DNA of 64,000 bases from contig CAVZCL010000001.1 in NCBI GenBank assembly GCA_963773745.1, forward strand, positions 62,001-126,000. The letters are read 5' to 3'. The notes under the pieces were generated by a model. The model searched no databases and was not told the origin of the DNA. It worked only from the letters and a program-made list of their open reading frames with translations. The number at the start of each line of letters is the position of its first letter. Positions within the stretch are counted from its first letter, which is position 1. Position numbers and translations under genes: made by a program. Below are positions 1 to 8,461 of this stretch, one piece after another. Source of the stretch: UBA5069 sp963773745. GTDB lineage: Bacteria; Chloroflexota; Anaerolineae; Caldilineales; Caldilineaceae.

Positions 1-5
1 ACTGG

Positions 6-233
6 ATGGGTGTGCGCAAGGCTGCGCCCGTCGTCACAATGTCCATGGTGGCGGCGTCGGTGGGCATGTTTACGCTGGCGTGGTGGATGATGAACTGGGA
101 GGGACAGATGGCCGGTGAGGATCTTTGGCTTTGGGTGACACCACTATGGTTTGGGGCGGCCGCGGGCTTCTTCACGGCGCTGATCCCCAACTATCTGCTG
201 GTGCGCAACGGCCGCAAAGAGGGAGGGATGTAG
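6..233 (+). CDS. Small membrane protein, possibly 5'-truncated
   Basis: A protein of about 75 residues with two hydrophobic stretches (roughly residues 8-28 and 42-65) and a basic tail (VRNGRKEGGM), so probably a two-pass inner-membrane protein. The reading frame is open to the left edge of the window, so the first ATG seen here may be internal and the gene may start outside. Its stop codon lies only a few bases before the next gene, which suggests co-transcription with that secreted protein. I do not recognise the family; no catalytic motif is visible. Confidence 0.5.
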   Translation: MGVRKAAPVVTMSMVAASVGMFTLAWWMMNWEGQMAGEDLWLWVTPLWFGAAAGFFTALIPNYLLVRNGRKEGGM

Positions 234-236
234 GCC

Positions 237-1439
237 ATGATACGCCCGCTTTTTACATTCATTGCCGTGGTGGCGGTGGCCGCACTGACGCTCTTGACCA
301 ACCGGCTGTCGTGGGAGGCCCAGGGGGAGCCCGCCGGCTTCAGCGCCACACAGAATGCGGAGCTGCTCAGGCTGACCGGCAGCACAGCGCGACTGGCGGG
401 CGAAGACTTTGTGCGCCAGCCCATCGCTTACTCACAAGCCATCTACGCTGCGGCGCAGGACAAGGATCGCCCCGGCGCAGTGGTGCTTGTGCGCGATGAT
501 GACCCCGCCACCGCCATGGCATCCACGCGCCTGCAGCACTTCCCCATTAACGCACCCATGCTCTTTGTGACGGACGAAGGCACCGTTCTGCCCGAGGCAA
601 CAAGCGCCGAACTGGAACGGCTGGGCCCTGAGGGCGTGATGATGGACCACAACAACCAGGTCTACCTGCTGGGCAACATTGCGCCAGCTCTGGCTGACGA
701 GATCCGCGGCATGGGCTTCAAGGTGCGCCAGATTGCCGCCGATTCGCCCATTGCCTTTAGCGAGAAGGTGGATGAATTTCTGGCTGTGCTTGAATCGGAC
801 CACGCCAAGTCGGTGCTCATTGCGCACATCGATGCGCTTCCCTACGCCTACGGCGGCTCCAACTGGAACGCACACATGGGGCAGGCATGGGCCTTTGTGA
901 CCGATGAAGGCATACCCGCCGAGACGCGCCGCATTCTGGAGCGGCGCAAGGTGGGGCCGCCCTTCATTTACGTCTTTGCGCCGCCGGATATTGTGCCCCA
1001 AAGCGTGATGGAGGAGTTCTCTGTCTATGGCCACGTGCAGCGCATTCCCGGCGCCACACCGCAGGAGATGGCCGTGCGCTGGGCAGGCTTCAAGGATGTG
1101 GGCGGCGTTTACGGTTGGTGGTATGGCAAGTATTTGCGCAATGTGGGCTGGGGTTACGCCGAACCGGGCCATAATGTGCTGATTGCCAACCCCAATGATT
1201 GGCGCACCAGTGTGCCCAGCGGCGTGCTGAGCCACATGGGCAAGCATGCCATGCTGATTCTGACGAATGACGACGGCACATTGCCTGAGGCAGCCACAAG
1301 CTACTTTGAAATCCTGCAGCCCACCCTCACCCACCCCAGCCAGCAGCTCTTCACCTTCGCGTGGATCCTGGGGCAGGATGTGCCGATTGCCACCCAGCGC
1401 GCCGTGGATGATGCGATTGGGGTGCAGGGGCTGCGCTAA
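237..1439 (+). CDS. Exported protein with putative cell-wall-binding-2-like repeats
   Basis: A 400-residue protein with an N-terminal hydrophobic segment (residues 4-20) that fits a signal anchor. The rest reads as about three degenerate repeats of roughly 110 residues. Each has a strand like VVLVRDDD, a small-residue helix, APMLFVTDEG, a PEATSAELERLGPE helix and a QVYLLG strand followed by a conserved Arg. That order matches the cell wall binding repeat 2 family (PF04122), known from Gram-positive surface proteins. The family assignment is by eye and the repeats are divergent. It follows the small membrane protein with almost no spacer, so the two probably work together at the cell surface. 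Substrate and role are unknown. Confidence 0.5.
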   Translation: MIRPLFTFIAVVAVAALTLLTNRLSWEAQGEPAGFSATQNAELLRLTGSTARLAGEDFVRQPIAYSQAIYAAAQDKDRPGAVVLVRDDDPATAMASTRLQHFPINAPMLFVTDEGTVLPEATSAELERLGPEGVMMDHNNQVYLLGNIAPALADEIRGMGFKVRQIAADSPIAFSEKVDEFLAVLESDHAKSVLIAHIDALPYAYGGSNWNAHMGQAWAFVTDEGIPAETRRILERRKVGPPFIYVFAPPDIVPQSVMEEFSVYGHVQRIPGATPQEMAVRWAGFKDVGGVYGWWYGKYLRNVGWGYAEPGHNVLIANPNDWRTSVPSGVLSHMGKHAMLILTNDDGTLPEAATSYFEILQPTLTHPSQQLFTFAWILGQDVPIATQRAVDDAIGVQGLR

Positions 1440-1516
1440 GGCGAGCATCTGCGCTTGAATTGCGGCTCAACCTTGTAGCGGAGGGCGGACGATTCACTCT
1501 TGCTCATGGGAAGTGG

Positions 1517-1545
1517 TTGCAGAGTGCGTGATGGTGGCATAGAAT
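1517..1545 (+). promoter_or_regulatory. Predicted promoter (TTGCAG-17-TAGAAT)
   Basis: TTGCAG at 1517-1522, a 17-base spacer and TAGAAT at 1540-1545 form a good sigma70/SigA-type promoter. It precedes the metallo-beta-lactamase-fold gene by about 130 bases. An ATG at 1553 lies exactly 7 bases after the -10 box, so a leaderless small ORF could also be driven from here. Confidence 0.5.
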
Positions 1546-1682
1546 CTGCCCCATGCTCGAAGAGACTACCGTCCACCTATGTCGATCATGCGGCCGTGAG
1601 ACTTGCGGCCATGACTATGCGGCCGTGGACTGGCAGACGACAACTGTGATTGCATATACGTTTCAGTTCCGGGAAAGAGACA

Positions 1683-2387
1683 ATGAGTCAGACTGCCGTG
1701 AAGCGCCTGTATCTGATGCAGGTCGGGTCCGTGCCGGATTACCAAATTCCGATTGTCTGCTATCTGGTGCAGACGGATGATGACAGAAATATCCTGATTG
1801 ACAGCGGCCTGCCTGCCATCATCCCGGAAGCACAACAGGATTTCGTGAACGGGCACATGGTTTTGGAACAGCTTGCCACGATCGGCCTGCAGGCGGACGA
1901 TATTGACATGGTCATTTCGACACATTATGACTTCGATCATTCAGGCAGTCACGGGGCCTTCTCCAAAGCGAACTATGCTGTCCAGCGCGCGCATCATGAA
2001 CAGGCGTTTGGCAACGAACGCTTTGCACTTACGCGCCCACAGTGGGATCAGCCGATGGAGCGCATTCAGCTCGTGGATGGCGACACGGAACTGTTGCCGG
2101 GAATCACGTTGATTGAGACCAGCGGGCATGTTGTGGGTCATCAATCAGTACTGCTGCGGCTGCCGCAAACGGGCGCGGTGCTGCTAACGGTTGACGCTGT
2201 ATCCTTCCGAGCAGGCTTTGTACGTGACCTGGCGGACGATGGCAGCGACCCGGATGCCGCAGCGATTCGTGCCAGCACGAACAAGCTGCTTGATCTGGTG
2301 GAAGCGGAGAAGGTTGGGCTGGTAATCTTTGGTCATGATCCGGAACAGTGGGAAGGGCTGAAAAAGCTGCCAGAGTACTGCGAGTGA
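1683..2387 (+). CDS. Metallo-beta-lactamase-fold hydrolase (N-acyl homoserine lactonase-like)
   Basis: A 234-residue protein of the metallo-beta-lactamase superfamily, closest in layout to the AHL-lactonase-like group. The start at 1683 is chosen because a GGAAAGAG Shine-Dalgarno precedes ATG AGT CAG. The metal motif reads THYDFDH (about residue 85), so the middle His of HxHxDH is replaced by Asp. Later ligands are present: a GHVVGH segment, an Asp in TVDAV and FGHD near the C-terminus. The altered motif suggests a metal site or substrate different from classical lactonases. The gene stands alone behind its own promoter. The substrate cannot be told from sequence. Confidence 0.75.
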   Translation: MSQTAVKRLYLMQVGSVPDYQIPIVCYLVQTDDDRNILIDSGLPAIIPEAQQDFVNGHMVLEQLATIGLQADDIDMVISTHYDFDHSGSHGAFSKANYAVQRAHHEQAFGNERFALTRPQWDQPMERIQLVDGDTELLPGITLIETSGHVVGHQSVLLRLPQTGAVLLTVDAVSFRAGFVRDLADDGSDPDAAAIRASTNKLLDLVEAEKVGLVIFGHDPEQWEGLKKLPEYCE

Positions 2388-2520
2388 GGATGCCAGCACC
2401 TTTATCGCTCCAACCCCCTACCCATGCGAGAAACAATAGAGAAAGGGGAGAGTCGCCGAGCTTTCAGTTGATCTCCTGGCGCTCCTCCGTCATTTCTACC
2501 CTGAAAACATCGCTGACTTC

Positions 2521-2600
2521 GTAGCGGAGGGCCTCCTGGCCCTCACTTTGCGGGCACTGGAATCCACGGGCGCCAGACGAGGCGGGAGGCCCTCCGCTAC
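2521..2600. repeat. REP-like inverted repeat pair (GTAGCGGAGGGCCTCC)
   Basis: GTAGCGGAGGGCCTCC at 2521-2536 is matched exactly by its reverse complement at 2585-2600, leaving a 48-base loop. The unit is itself partly palindromic. A single related unit (GTAGCGGAGGGCGG) sits at 1475-1488. It belongs to the same GTAGCGG...-type family as the intergenic elements near 45.4-45.6 and 53.6-53.9 kb. Confidence 0.7.
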
Positions 2601-2669
2601 GGAATGCGCCACACCCATTTTCATCCTGCGTTGTGCCCCAAAGGCATGAATGTCTGCGGTCTCAGCGTC

Positions 2670-2880
2670 AGGTTGTTTCCGGCTTAAGTGCCCCTCCACA
2701 ATCTCCACCATGCGCAGCACTGTGATCGCGCGGTTGACAATCCCCTCCGCTTCTTGATCTTGAGTGGCGAGGATCGCCGCCCTGTCCACTGCGTATGAGT
2801 TGCTCCTCCGCTTCCACCCAACGTGCGTATGCCATGCAGTACATCGTCAGCACGTTGGCATCGAGTATGCCGACATGAAC
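2670..2880 (-). pseudogene. Possible remnant of phage P27-family small terminase gene
   Basis: On the minus strand one frame (about 2880 to 2780) reads LTMYCMAYARWVEAEEQL, which resembles the helical core of P27-family terminase small subunits. A second frame (about 2790 to 2670) then reads IVNRAITVLRMVE, similar to the downstream helix of the same family. No intact start, no C-terminal region and no terminase large subunit are present, so if real this is a decayed phage fragment. The match is short and made by eye. Confidence 0.3.
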
Positions 2881-2902
2881 AGGTGCTTCATCTCACCTCT
2901 GC

Positions 2903-2938
2903 AAAACAAAAAGGCGCCGTCATGCGTGACGGCGCCTA
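2903..2938 (-). terminator. Rho-independent terminator of the endonuclease gene
   Basis: An 11-bp stem (AGGCGCCGTCA / TGACGGCGCCT, 2912-2937, 4-base loop) is followed on the minus strand by a T-rich run (TTTTTGTTTTG). It lies about 65 bases past the stop of the minus-strand endonuclease gene. Confidence 0.8.
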
Positions 2939-3002
2939 ATCAAAGGCCAACCAGATTCAATATGGGGATGCAGCGGTTCAGGCTACTTCGATTGCGTGTA
3001 CG

Positions 3003-4063
3003 TCACCCGCTGTTTGCGACGCTGCTCAGCCCGTACTTCGACTCAAGCTGTTCCATCAGCCATAGCAGTATGCCCTGCTGCTGCACATGGGCGATGAGCT
3101 TCTGCCAACTGCAACTGCGCAGCATGGCTGGATTCCGCAAAGCGGCACGCGTTGACTGATAGGCGGCATACCCTTTCCCCCCAGCTTGAAACGCCGGATT
3201 GCGTGCGTCGTAGATCAGCACGGCATGCCCATCCCTGTGCGGCGCCGGCGTCTCTTCGCCTGTGCAGACCGCCAGAACATTGCGCACCAGTTGGTAGTTC
3301 AGGTTGAGCGGGCAGGGCGTCAGGTCAATATCATCGCGCCAGGAAAAAAGCTCGTGCACGTAGCGCCAGTAGAGGACGCCCGTCTGCGTGAGTGCGCATC
3401 GCTCAGACCGCCCCTGCTGAACTGCATAATCTCCGCTGCAATAGCCGCTTGCTTCGTTCGCATCCTTCGGTTTCAGCCGCGGGCGCGAACAGGTGCCAAT
3501 GTCTGCTTCCGTGAACTTGCACTCAATTGCCACCTGATGCTTGCCGCAGATGTATCCATCCAGGCTTGTGGGCCGCGGTTCTCCCAGATGACTGACCGCA
3601 TGCTCCATTGCAAAGCTGGATGTGGATAGGTCTGCGCCTTCGAACAGGAGTTCGCCTTCGTCTGCATGCAAGTCCGCCAAGCAGTGAAGAAGATTCTTGA
3701 CTGCCAGATTGCCGAAGACGCTCTGCGCCAATGCCTGCGAACTGCTCATGCTGCCGAACCATCTGTGCCGCAGCGGCTTTGGAACAAGCGCAAGCAGCTT
3801 GCTGCATTCATCTGCACTTGCGTCAGGATCAACAAGGACGTTGCGCTCTACTTCATTTGGAAGAAAGACCGGCGGGCGACCATCATCAGCATGCGGCCGC
3901 TCGAAGATGCCCGCCACGTGCGGATACTGGCAACACTGATAGTCCCAAAAACGGCTAATCCGTTCTGACTTGTAGTCCGTGTATGCCGTCACAATGCCAT
4001 CCGGTTTCCACGCGTTCCTTGACTGCCGCTTGGACTGACGATGCTCTCGATGGTTGGTGCCAT
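3003..4063 (-). CDS. Putative restriction endonuclease (PGN_0703-like), one probable frameshift
   Basis: Over 329 residues are continuous from a GTG at 3992. A core of LDGYICGKHQVAIECKFTE (about residue 145) fits a PD-(D/E)XK nuclease active site, Asp followed by Glu-x-Lys. The overall sequence resembles the PGN_0703-type putative restriction endonucleases. A better start lies upstream: ATG at 4063 behind GGAGG with a 4-base spacer. That frame stops exactly where the main frame begins, so a single-base indel near 4010-4020 probably splits the N-terminus. An extended -10 (TGCTATACT) sits at 4095-4103. No methyltransferase partner is adjacent. The family name is tentative; the nuclease motif is clearer than the family. 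Confidence 0.55.
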
Positions 4064-4216
4064 GCTGCCTCCACTTGTTGGTTCAGAGCAATGCAGTATA
4101 GCAGCCATGCGCCCGAATGGATAGCTCCGTTCTCAACCCAATTTCCCGTCATTGCGATTCTCTTCACCACTTCTGGCACAGCGACGGACTTAAGCTTCTG
4201 CTCGAAGACGGTGCTC

Positions 4217-4240
4217 GTTGCAAACTTTTCAGTTTGCAAC
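4217..4240 (-). terminator. Stem-loop after the epimerase gene
   Basis: A perfect 10-bp inverted repeat (GTTGCAAACT / AGTTTGCAAC) with a 4-base loop lies about 46 bases past the stop of the last gene of the ABC-transporter operon. No T-run follows on the minus strand, so it may be a transcript-stabilising hairpin or a weak terminator. Confidence 0.4.
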
Positions 4241-4285
4241 CAATGGCCGCAGAGAATTGTGCTTGCTCCCGGCAAAAGGGCCGAC

Positions 4286-5503
4286 TCATTGCGCGCGCGT
4301 GCATAGTTCCGTCATGATCTGCCAACACGTGAGCTCCATGCGCGGCAGATGGAACGCGCCCTTGTAGGTGTTGCCCTTGATTGTGGATGAGACGCGGCCA
4401 TCGCGGTGCAGGTAACCGAACCACTCGCCATGTTCGGGATCGGGAAAGTGGGCGTAGCTCCAGTCATGGATCAGCTGGTGGCGGCGGGCATACTTGAGGT
4501 CATCCGTCATGCGCCACGCCATGAGGTTGGCGATGATGGCCTCGTTCTGCGGCCACCAGAACTTCATGTCGTGCCAATACTCCTGCACGGGCAGCCCTTT
4601 GACGTCCACAAAGTAGGTGATGCCGCCGTACTCCTTATCCCAGCCCCGCTCCCACATCCAGTCGAGAATGGTGAGCCCCGTCTGCAGCAAGGCTGAATCG
4701 TTGTTGCGCCGCCGCGCCTCGTTGAGGATGAACCAGGATGCCTCAATGGAATGGCCGGGGTTGAGCGTGCGGCCGTCGAAATGGTCCAGAAACTCGCCAT
4801 TGCGGCCAACCGTCTCGAGGACCGTATCAAGCTCCGGGTGCATGAAATCGGCGCGGATTTCGGCGATTGCGTCGTCGATCCACTGCGTACATTGCGCCGC
4901 ATCCGCGCCGCAGTCGCGCAGCGTTTGCGCAGTGATGAGCAGAATCATGGGCACGGCCAGCCCCTTCATGGGGCGTGTGCCGGTGTTCCATTTGGGCTCC
5001 AGAATGCCCGGCGTGCGCAACATGTGGAGCACTCGCGCATAGAGCGCCATCGCTTCCGCCAGCGCTGCAGCATCGTTTGCCGCGCGCGCGTAGGCCGCCA
5101 GCGCAACAATCATGAAACTCTCGCTAAAGACGTAGCGCCGCTTGCGCAGCGGTTGCCCATCGCGTGCGACGAGAAAGAACATGCGGCCGTCGTCGTCAAA
5201 GCCGTAGCGACGCAGAAAATCGAGGCCGTGGCGCGCCCACTGCAGCCACTCCGGGCGCGGCTCAACCTCACTGTAGAGCGTTGCCAGCAGCCACACGGCG
5301 CGGCCCTGAAGCCAGATGGCCTTGTCGCTATCCAGCAGCGCGCCGTCGCGGGCGCGCGCAAACATGAAGCCGCCCTGCTCCTCATCCACGCAGCGCGGAA
5401 ACCAGAAGGGCAGCGTGCTCTGCAGCAGCCCGTCGCGATAGGTGCGCAGAAGCGCGTCCAGGCGTGCGGGCGCAAGCAGTTCTGCGTCGGAGAGTATCTG
5501 CAT
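4286..5503 (-). CDS. AGE family epimerase/isomerase
   Basis: A 405-residue cytoplasmic enzyme of the N-acylglucosamine 2-epimerase (AGE) superfamily, of normal family length. It should be an (alpha/alpha)6 barrel. Two expected catalytic histidines are visible: GHSIEAS near residue 250 and FHLPRMEL near residue 388. Family members interconvert C2 epimers such as GlcNAc/ManNAc, or isomerise aldoses such as mannose and glucose. It is the last gene of the operon, 9 bases after a NanA/DapA-type lyase. That fits processing of N-acetylmannosamine released by a sialic-acid lyase, but a mannose or cellobiose epimerase role cannot be excluded. Confidence 0.85.
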   Translation of the reverse strand: MQILSDAELLAPARLDALLRTYRDGLLQSTLPFWFPRCVDEEQGGFMFARARDGALLDSDKAIWLQGRAVWLLATLYSEVEPRPEWLQWARHGLDFLRRYGFDDDGRMFFLVARDGQPLRKRRYVFSESFMIVALAAYARAANDAAALAEAMALYARVLHMLRTPGILEPKWNTGTRPMKGLAVPMILLITAQTLRDCGADAAQCTQWIDDAIAEIRADFMHPELDTVLETVGRNGEFLDHFDGRTLNPGHSIEASWFILNEARRRNNDSALLQTGLTILDWMWERGWDKEYGGITYFVDVKGLPVQEYWHDMKFWWPQNEAIIANLMAWRMTDDLKYARRHQLIHDWSYAHFPDPEHGEWFGYLHRDGRVSSTIKGNTYKGAFHLPRMELTCWQIMTELCTRAQ

Positions 5504-5512
5504 ATGTGAGCC

Positions 5513-6406
5513 CTACAGAGCTGCAATCGCGGCGAAGTCAACCTCGGCCAGCGCAGCGTGGAGCGTGGCGCGCTTGTCGGCGGGCAGCGGCAGGTTGGGC
5601 AGGCGGGGCGCGCCGCAGTCAAAGCCAAGCAGGCGCATTGCCTCGCGGAACGAACCCGCAAAGCCCATGCTGATGAGCAGGGACGTCACTTTGTTGGCGC
5701 GCTGCTGCATGGCCAGTGCACAACTGCTGTCGCCGCTGCGGTATGCTTCCAGAATCTCCCGATAGGCCCCCGGCATGAAGTTGAGCGTCGAGCCGATCAT
5801 CCCCGCAGCGCCATACATGAGCCCCAGCACCGCCTGCTCATCCATTCCCGAAAAGACCGTCCAGCCCTCACTGCGAAAGCCGACGATGGTGTTCATTTCA
5901 TACATATTCGGGGCCGTGTACTTGGTGCCCGCCAGGTTGGGGATGTGCTCAAGCTCATGCATGAGCGCCACAGCATCCTTTGCATAGCCGTAAAGATAGG
6001 GCATAAAGGGTAACTCGGGCGCGGCTGCGGCCACCCGCGCAAAGAAGGGAACAATCCCGCGTGCATCGTAGACAACGGGCGGCAGAATACTGCTGATGCC
6101 CGCTGCGCCCGCCGCCTGCGCGTGCTCCGCCAGGCGCACCGAATCGTTGATCACGGCCGCGCCCACATGCACGATGACGGGGATGCGCCCTGCCACCTCG
6201 TCCAGTACAGTCTCGGCCACCAGAATGCGCTCGTCGGCATTCTGCAGCGGCCCCTCACCCGTTGAGCCGCAAATGTAGAAGCCGCTGACGCCCTTGGCAA
6301 GCAAATAAGCCACCAACTGACGCACCATCGGCACGTTGATGCGATCGTCGTCCGTGTACGGTGTAATCAGCGCCGGCCAGAAACCATCGAATGTGCGCAA
6401 GAACAT
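5513..6406 (-). CDS. Dihydrodipicolinate synthase/N-acetylneuraminate lyase family protein
   Basis: A 297-residue class I aldolase of the DapA/NanA superfamily, expected to be a TIM barrel. The start at 6406 is chosen because GGAGG lies 5 bases upstream; an earlier ATG at 6439 has no such site. The Schiff-base Lys is seen in AGTKYTAPN, the catalytic Tyr region in PYLYGYA, and a substrate loop in CGSTGEG. The CGSTGEG loop and the neighbouring AGE epimerase favour a sialate lyase or another 2-keto acid aldolase over lysine biosynthesis. It lies between an ABC permease and the epimerase in one operon. The exact substrate is not proven. Confidence 0.85.
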   Translation of the reverse strand: MFLRTFDGFWPALITPYTDDDRINVPMVRQLVAYLLAKGVSGFYICGSTGEGPLQNADERILVAETVLDEVAGRIPVIVHVGAAVINDSVRLAEHAQAAGAAGISSILPPVVYDARGIVPFFARVAAAAPELPFMPYLYGYAKDAVALMHELEHIPNLAGTKYTAPNMYEMNTIVGFRSEGWTVFSGMDEQAVLGLMYGAAGMIGSTLNFMPGAYREILEAYRSGDSSCALAMQQRANKVTSLLISMGFAGSFREAMRLLGFDCGAPRLPNLPLPADKRATLHAALAEVDFAAIAAL

Positions 6407-6445
6407 GCCTCCAAAAGAGTGATGCAGAAGAGTCTGCAAAAGTGA

Positions 6446-7345
6446 CTACTTCAGCGAGCGTGGGTCCACCGCGTCGCGCAGCCCGTCCCCAATGAAATTA
6501 ATGCTGAGCACCGCCAGCGCAATCATGATGCCGGGCGAAAGCCACAGCCATGGCATGCCCTCGAGGATGGAGAGCGTTTGCGCATCGCGCAGCATATTGC
6601 CCCAACTGGGCGTGGGCGACTGCACCCCCAGCCCCAGGAACGAGAGCGACGCTTCCTGCAGAATCGCACTGGCCATGCCAAAGGTGGCTGCCACAGTGAC
6701 GGAGCTGACCACATTGGAGAGCAGGTGCTTCGTCATGATCGAGCCTGGGGCCACACCCATGGAGCGCGCGGCCAGCACAAACTGCTGCTCGCGCAGTGAA
6801 AGAATCTGCCCGCGCACAAGGCGCGCCGTACCTGTCCACGTCAACATGCCAATGACCAGCATCGTGTTGTAGATGCTGGGTCCGAGAACCGACGCGACGG
6901 TGATGATGATGACGAGCGACGGAAAGGTCATGACCATGTCGGTGAAGCGCATGAGCAGCATGTCAAGCCGGCCGCCGGCATAGCCCGCCAGGCCGCCAAT
7001 CAAGACGCCAATCAGCGTTGAGAGGGTGACAGCGACGAGGCCCACCGAGAGCGAGACACGTCCCGCATAGAGAATGCGCGCCCAAACATCGCGGCCTGTG
7101 GTGTCGGTGCCCAGCAGATGCCCATTGCCAGGCGGCTGGCTCATGTTCGTCAGGTTGATTTCAATCGGCGAGTATTGGGTGAGCAGCGGTGCGAAGAGCG
7201 CCATGAGAATCATGGTGGTCAGAATGACAAGGCCCACCATGGCCAACCTGTGGCGAAAGAAGCGTTTGCGCGCTTTGGTAAAGGGGCTTTCGCCGCGCTC
7301 CACACGCTCCGCTGGAAAGAGGTCAGTCGTTGCCGCAGTTGTCAT
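6446..7345 (-). CDS. ABC transporter permease (DppC/OppC type)
   Basis: A 299-residue inner-membrane permease of the peptide/nickel/sugar-acid ABC class. The N-terminal region carries the OppC-type signature (KARKRFFRHRLAMVGL), then TM1 and a periplasmic loop. The binding-protein-dependent transport domain follows with about five TM helices and an EAA-type loop (RSMGVAPGSIMTKHLL). It pairs with the permease immediately upstream and the two ATPases of the same operon. The substrate cannot be read from the permease itself. Confidence 0.93.
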   Translation of the reverse strand: MTTAATTDLFPAERVERGESPFTKARKRFFRHRLAMVGLVILTTMILMALFAPLLTQYSPIEINLTNMSQPPGNGHLLGTDTTGRDVWARILYAGRVSLSVGLVAVTLSTLIGVLIGGLAGYAGGRLDMLLMRFTDMVMTFPSLVIIITVASVLGPSIYNTMLVIGMLTWTGTARLVRGQILSLREQQFVLAARSMGVAPGSIMTKHLLSNVVSSVTVAATFGMASAILQEASLSFLGLGVQSPTPSWGNMLRDAQTLSILEGMPWLWLSPGIMIALAVLSINFIGDGLRDAVDPRSLK

Positions 7346-7411
7346 TGCATCACCCTGTGGTCAATCCACTCGTGCGCCGGCGGTCGTTGGAAATTAGCAA
7401 CAGCAGCAAAA

Positions 7412-8367
7412 TCAGTCATAGCGAATGCGCGGGTCTGCCCAGCTGTAGACAATATCCGTGAGCAGATCGGTGGCCAGAACGATAATCGCCGAGAAGAGCA
7501 CATAGCCCATGATGACAGGCGAATCGCGCCCCGTAATCGCATTCATGAACATGAGTCCAATCCCCGGCCACTGAAAGATCGTCTCGATGATCACCGAACC
7601 GCCGAAGAGGATGGGCAGCGAGAAGCCGATGACGGTGATGATGGGGATCAGCGCATTGCGCAGGATGTGGCGCGCCGTGACGATCCACTCGCGCACGCCC
7701 TTGGCGCGTGCCGTGCGCACATAGTCATCATTCATTACTTCCAGCACGCTGGCACGCGTGTAGCGCATGAAGGTGGCCGTGCGCACCAGCGCGAGTGCAA
7801 ATGCAGGCAGCACCAGGTGGCGCAAATTGTCCGACAGTGAATAGGGCTCCCCACGTGTACTGATTCCCGAGGTGGGAAACCACCCCAGCTGGATGGCAAA
7901 GACATAGACCAGCACCATGCCCATAAAGAAATCGGGCACGGAAATGCCGGTAAAGCCTGCGAATGTCAGCGAATAGTCCAGGAATGAGTACTGCCGCAGC
8001 GCCGAAATCACACCCAGAAAGACACCCAGCACAATTGAAATCAGCAGCGCCGTGCCTGTCAGCTGCAGTGTGGCCAGGCACGCGCGCCGATCACCTTGGA
8101 GACCGGTTCACCCGACTGGAAGGAGAAGCCCAGATTGCCCTGCACCAGGTTGCCCAGCCAGCGCCCATATTGAACATAAATGGGCTGGTCCAACCCCAGT
8201 TGGCCGCGACGCAGCTTGACAAGCTCTTCGGCCATGGGTGTCTCTTGCGAGATCATGGCCTGCACCGCGTCGCCCGGCATCTGCGACGCAATGAAGAAGA
8301 TGATGACCGTGATACCCAGCAGAATGGGAATGCTGATAAGGAGCCTGCGCAAAATGTAGGTGAACAT
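7412..8367 (-). CDS. ABC transporter permease (DppB/OppB type), one frameshift
   Basis: The partner permease. The N-terminal part (from 8367, MFTYILRRLLISIPILLG) is typical of DppB, with the conserved MPGD loop and LGLDQPIYVQYGRW. The frame breaks near 8083, where ARVPATLQLTG is expected. A single extra G turns the end into ARAWPHCS, and the remaining 206 residues continue in another frame (LLISIVLGVFLGVISALRQ onward) to the stop at 7412. The total, about 318 residues, is the usual length. The indel is most likely a sequencing error. The start at 8367 matches the family start better than 8394. Confidence 0.88.
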
Positions 8368-8413
8368 GGCATATCCCTGTGTTGCAGCAAGCAACGCGCT
8401 TCAGGCCCGGCGG

Positions 8414-8455
8414 GCGCAGTGCAGCGTGCGGCCTCTGCCGCACGCTGCACTGCGC
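8414..8455 (-). promoter_or_regulatory. 19-bp perfect stem-loop between binding-protein and permease genes
   Basis: GCGCAGTGCAGCGTGCGGC (8414-8432) is followed by a CTCT loop and its exact complement (8437-8455). It starts a few bases past the binding-protein stop codon and ends before the permease start. There is no T-run, so a 3'-end-stabilising or partial-termination hairpin that raises binding-protein expression over the permeases is more likely than a full terminator. Confidence 0.65.
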
Positions 8456-8461
8456 AGTCAA

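Noticed and set aside
2764..3159. A 131-codon plus-strand frame across the terminator and the end of the nuclease gene.
   Set aside because: It runs through a strong terminator hairpin and antisense to the nuclease gene; no family features.
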